Shown here: one piece after another, positions 60,481-64,000 of the stretch | Layout: every line of letters begins with the position of its first letter | Position numbering within the stretch: the first letter of the stretch is position 1 | The notes under the pieces: model-generated | The model's database searches: none | What the model was told of the DNA's origin: nothing | The model's input: the letters and a program-made list of their open reading frames with translations, nothing else | Program-made: the position numbers and the translations under genes | NCBI GenBank assembly: GCA_032622095.1 | Contig: CP136064.1 | Location: 147,190,864-147,254,863 of the forward strand | Reading direction: 5' to 3' | Source of the DNA: Siphonodentalium dalli | Lineage: Eukaryota > Mollusca > Scaphopoda > Gadilida > Siphonodentaliidae | DNA: 64,000 bases

Positions 60481-61698
60481 CTTGGCATCCACCTGTATCC
60501 AGTTGATATTTTTTTTATCATAACGGACCAGAATAGCCACAGATTATGGTTCATCTCGGTTCCGTCTCAAAGTTCAGCCCATTTCCTTTCAATAATATGG
60601 CCGGAATCACAAAAGAGGTTCTCGGCAAAATTCCATACTTTAAAATGAATTTGTCATGCCCATACGGAACTGGGACAACCAGAATAGAACATATAGTTGT
60701 CAGTTAATTAACTAACACGTATAATAACCTTTTCGGATAACACAGAGAATAATGTTCGGGATATATGTAAACAAAACGTTTTGCAAATTTGGTTGCCATT
60801 TTGGAAGCCATCTTGAGCACTTTTGTCTATAAATACCATAGAGTGACACATACAAGATAGACCAAAACAATAAACACATTTGAATCCAAAGACAGTTACA
60901 TTTTACTTGAAAAAATGGTCCATACCTGAAAAGTTATTTTTGCCGATATTTATGTCAAGTTTTTGAGAGATTATTGGAGATGTCAGTGGTGACAATAGTA
61001 ACAATTAACCATGGTGCATCAGACATGTATTCAATGTATAGGTTGCGGAATAGCCAATTTTATACATCAACCACAACTTGTAAGCGATTGCAGGACACGC
61101 TGGGGCAATATTTACCATTTTCCATATTTTCGCGGCCATTTTGGCGGTCATTTTAGCAGCCATTTTGAGCCAAAGTAAGAATTTTGGTTCCAATGAGTTG
61201 GAATATTCATAGGTAATGATATGCCACACTTAGATTACAAAGTTCTGTTCATTTCTTGTTGAAATATGACTAGAATCCCAATTGTGATATTTTGTGAAAT
61301 TTTATACCGCGTCCTAAAATAGTATGTGACTTTAAGTTGATTTTATGGGTGAAATATGGGTCACAGGTAGCGACAGGCACCCTCATTGGATTCAGCATAC
61401 TTGAGTTATGCTAGAAAACTTAGTTTCATGCTTTTCCCCAAAAATTCCTCTAGGGTTCTAGCATTCCACAAATGTAGCTTTTCCGACCAGACTAGAAGCA
61501 GGACAACAAACTTGAGTTTGATAATTAATTTATGAGTGTTTAGAATTTCTCAAATATATCACATGCAGGTTTTGGTATATGGTACTATGTCTTCAAATTA
61601 ACAGAACTTGATTTCCGATAAATATCCCTTTTCTTTGCGCCAAAATACACCGAAATTATACCCGAGGCGGCAGAGTTCCATGAAAATCAAAATGGCGG
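60481..61698. other. Non-coding; repeated 'gccattttgg' words
   Basis: Three clusters of 'ggccattttggcgg', 'gccatcttgagc' words at 60795 and 61130-61165. No gene recognised. Confidence 0.45.
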
Positions 61699-62055
61699 AT
61701 GTCGTTTTGATTTTTCACGCGATTGATGTGACGTCACTTCATTCATGATATTGAACCAGTCAACGACGCCACGAGCGCCTTGTATCGCAACTGCAGTAAC
61801 GATACAGATGTTTTTTTTATCGCCAATTCGTTATCGCCAATTTTATCAGGGAATTTCATAGGAAATGGTTGATACAATTAATTATCTATCATTTCCTACG
61901 AAATTCCCTGATACAATTGGCGATAACGAATTGGCAATAAAAGCATCTGTATCGTTACTGCAGTTGCGATTCAAGGCGCTCGTGACGTCGTTGCATGGTT
62001 CAAAGTCATGAATGAACTGACGTCATATCAATCGCGTGAAAAATCAAAACGACAT
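61699..62055. mobile_element. 357-bp near-perfect fold-back element
   Basis: Left 'atgtcgttttgatttttcac' + 'gcgattgatgtgacgtca' and right 'tgacgtcatatcaatcgcgtg' complement each other, and the match continues to the centre at ~61880 with scattered mismatches and small indels, almost without a loop. Contains a CRE-like 'tgacgtca' on both arms. Confidence 0.85.
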
Positions 62056-62239
62056 TCCAACGTATATTCTTGCGCACTATAAACAAATAGTTCCAAGGAT
62101 TTAACATTATTTGATTGCGTACCAGGCTTCCATCATGGGTATTATGGTTATGGTAACCCTCCTAGTATTTCTTATTATTTGGGAGACAAAAGTGATTTTG
62201 TGTTATATTTGTGAGACTATATGTATATACATTGTGTCA

Positions 62240-63999
62240 TGTGTTGTTTATAATAAATATTTCAATCCTACAAGGTCGACGTCAATGCATGTAAAATTAT
62301 ATAGCTAGCTGTTATCAATAAAATGTGTTGCTATTGTTGTAGCCGTGTGTCTGGAAGCATTAACACGTTTTCATCACTTAAACAATGTCTTCGGGCCAAT
62401 TTTTCAGCAGACGAGTCATGTTGGGTCCCGTTACGACCAATTAGGACATTTGGTAAAGTTTTTATAAAATAGATGTAATTTTTCTACCACAAACGTATTT
62501 GGGGAAGAGTAGCTAAAATCCTATATCTCGCAAACCGTTAAATTCCTGTCTCCCTTTTTTCTAAATATGCTTGCCAGATAATGACTTCACCATGTGAATT
62601 AAAAAGTTTGTCATGTGTTGTTTTTAAAATACAATCAATATCAATCGATAGTTTATTTCTTATAAATCATACATTGTATGACATAAAGAAAGTACATATA
62701 TAGACAGACCGACCCCTGGTTCACATTTATCTAAAAAATCATTGAATCATTACAATCATTACAACGAACTTTGAAGGATAATTATGACATGAATATGCAC
62801 TTATAGAACAACATAATAAAGGTGGGGGTCGGTCCAAATATAAACAATTACATTTCAGTCCTACAAACTCGATGTCGACAAATACAGAGTTAGCTGTCAT
62901 CAATAAACTATGTTGTTGTAACTGGGGGTCTGGAAGCCTGATCACATCTTTAATCAATTAAACGGTAATCTCTGGACAACCATTTCAGCACACGGGTCAT
63001 CAGAGGCGGACTGGCCGATCGGGAGACCGGGAAATTTCCCGATGGACCGGAGGCCGGAAAAATTCTGATTCCACGTGATTTCCTATCAAGCGAGAATCCG
63101 ACATGGGCCGCCACATGTGTTGTTTAACCAGCCGTGTATTCAATAAGATGGCACTCTTCTCACATAAATTCATGAAGTGTAACCATATTTGGGGTCCAGA
63201 GGCGGACTGGCCGATCGGGAGACCGGGAAAATTCCGGACGTGGGCCGCCACATGTGTTGTTTAACCAGCCGAATTGGCTAATCGTAATTTTGTCATTAAC
63301 TGAACTTGTCAGCATCATATAACACCACGTAAAGACCCCGATTTTAACGGTAACTCCCAGCTGTAAATCCCAAAAAAAATCTCACGAACCCCTCCCGGAC
63401 CCTCCCCCAATTAAAATTTACAACAAAATAGGAACGCTTCAGTTGATGCCAGTCTAGATGCTAGGATTCGCGATTTTCTTGTATAGTTTTCAAAATTTTC
63501 TCACCCCGGGCCGAACAACCATGAACAGCCCAGTGTGTCCTGGTCTCTTGTCCGTATCCGTGTGCATTTGTCTGGAGTTAGACCGCTAGATGTTAGAATT
63601 TATGCAATTTTTCAGGTAAATATATCTGAATGGTCTCGTACCGGAATATATAGAACCATGACTTATGAATATATAGGATATTAGGCCAGACGTGCAAATG
63701 GAATTATGCAAAAACATGTATTTCGTCTGCATCTGATTCAAGGGGGGGGGGGGTGCAAATGGGATTATGCAAAAATATGTATTTGGTCTGATGCTGATTC
63801 AAGGGGGGGTTGGGCAATTGGAATTTCCTAAGGTGGACTGTGGACACTCCCCGAACAGATGGGCCGGTATTATATTAATTTCCCGGGCCGGTTTTTTGGC
63901 CCAGTCCGCCTCTGCGGGTCATGGTGTGTGCCATTAAGATTAATCCGGGAATTTTGTAAAGTCGTTATCAAAAATATATAAGTTAAAGCGTATTTGGGG
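62240..63999. repeat. Two units of a ~590-bp tandem repeat
   Basis: 'atttcaatcctacaaggtcgacgtc' at ~62262 and 'catttcagtcctacaaactcgatgtc' at ~62851, then matching 'gtctggaagc', 'gagtcat/gggtcat' and 'gtatttgggga' segments. Unit 2 is stretched by the hAT-type insertion and runs off the window end. Confidence 0.75.
63001..63914. mobile_element. 914-bp non-autonomous hAT-type element
   Basis: Ends 'cagaggcggactggcc' and 'ggcccagtccgcctctg'; perfect 8-bp direct repeat 'cgggtcat' at 62993-63000 and 63915-63922. Repeat unit 1 (62410-62430, 'cgagtcatgttggg') shows the uninterrupted site. The left ~190 bp, including the terminal 'cagaggcggactggccgatc', is tandemly duplicated at 63193. Internal segments are shared with 50842-51988. 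No transposase. Confidence 0.9.
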
Positions 64000-64000
64000 A

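Overview
This window looks like a repeat-dominated, AT-rich nuclear segment from a marine invertebrate, most likely a lophotrochozoan and probably a mollusc. The reasons are the mix of CR1/Jockey-type LINE fragments, short AT-rich non-autonomous DNA elements, and Helitron-like elements whose bodies are tandem 'TGACCTTGACCTTC / TCAAGGTCA' units of the kind described from bivalves. The taxon is an inference. I found no convincing cellular protein-coding gene, rRNA or functional tRNA. Every long meaningful ORF is a piece of a retrotransposon, and most other ORFs lie in tandem repeats.

Layout. 1-1570 is a ~45-bp minisatellite. 1903-9292 is a minus-strand CR1-like LINE (endonuclease + reverse transcriptase) split by a complete LTR element without coding capacity (3876-8586, 4-bp target duplication). 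9460-9690 is a CA/TA microsatellite and 10600-12200 a degenerate tandem repeat. 12366-13394 is a minus-strand LINE ORF1-like pseudogene with no ORF2 beside it. 14016-22410 is a decayed plus-strand LINE with ORF1, endonuclease, reverse transcriptase and a C-terminal zinc knuckle. It is split at its catalytic motif by a 398-bp insertion (13-bp target duplication) and again by a 5'-truncated copy of a related LINE. 22868-23225 (MITE) and 24023-26546 (2.5-kb TIR element) follow.

26585-32287 is a train of Helitron-like elements. Four successive junctions read CTAG directly followed by a TC 5' end, so the elements abut head to tail. 32634-39093 is a second minus-strand CR1-like LINE, interrupted by a ~3.0-kb repeat element. 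40040-40860 is another LINE tail fragment, 41028-41486 a MITE, and 42594-43638 a second isolated ORF1-like pseudogene.

43743-60224 is a giant inverted repeat: two ~6.8-kb arms, about 95% identical by eye in the stretches compared, around a ~2.85-kb spacer that carries a hAT-type MITE. Each arm contains minisatellites, a small fold-back element that is itself the pivot of an inverted minisatellite, tRNA-like SINE segments and short tandem repeats. 61699-62055 is a nearly perfect fold-back element. 62240-63999 holds two units of a ~590-bp tandem repeat, the second containing a 914-bp hAT-type MITE with a perfect 8-bp target duplication.

The parts do not form a pathway. They record nested insertions: LINE hosts, LTR, SINE-like and LINE fragments inserted into them, rolling-circle element trains, and a young, large palindrome. 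The most unusual features are the palindrome, the tandem Helitron train with its dense nuclear-receptor-like half-sites, and the two ORF1-only retroelement remnants.
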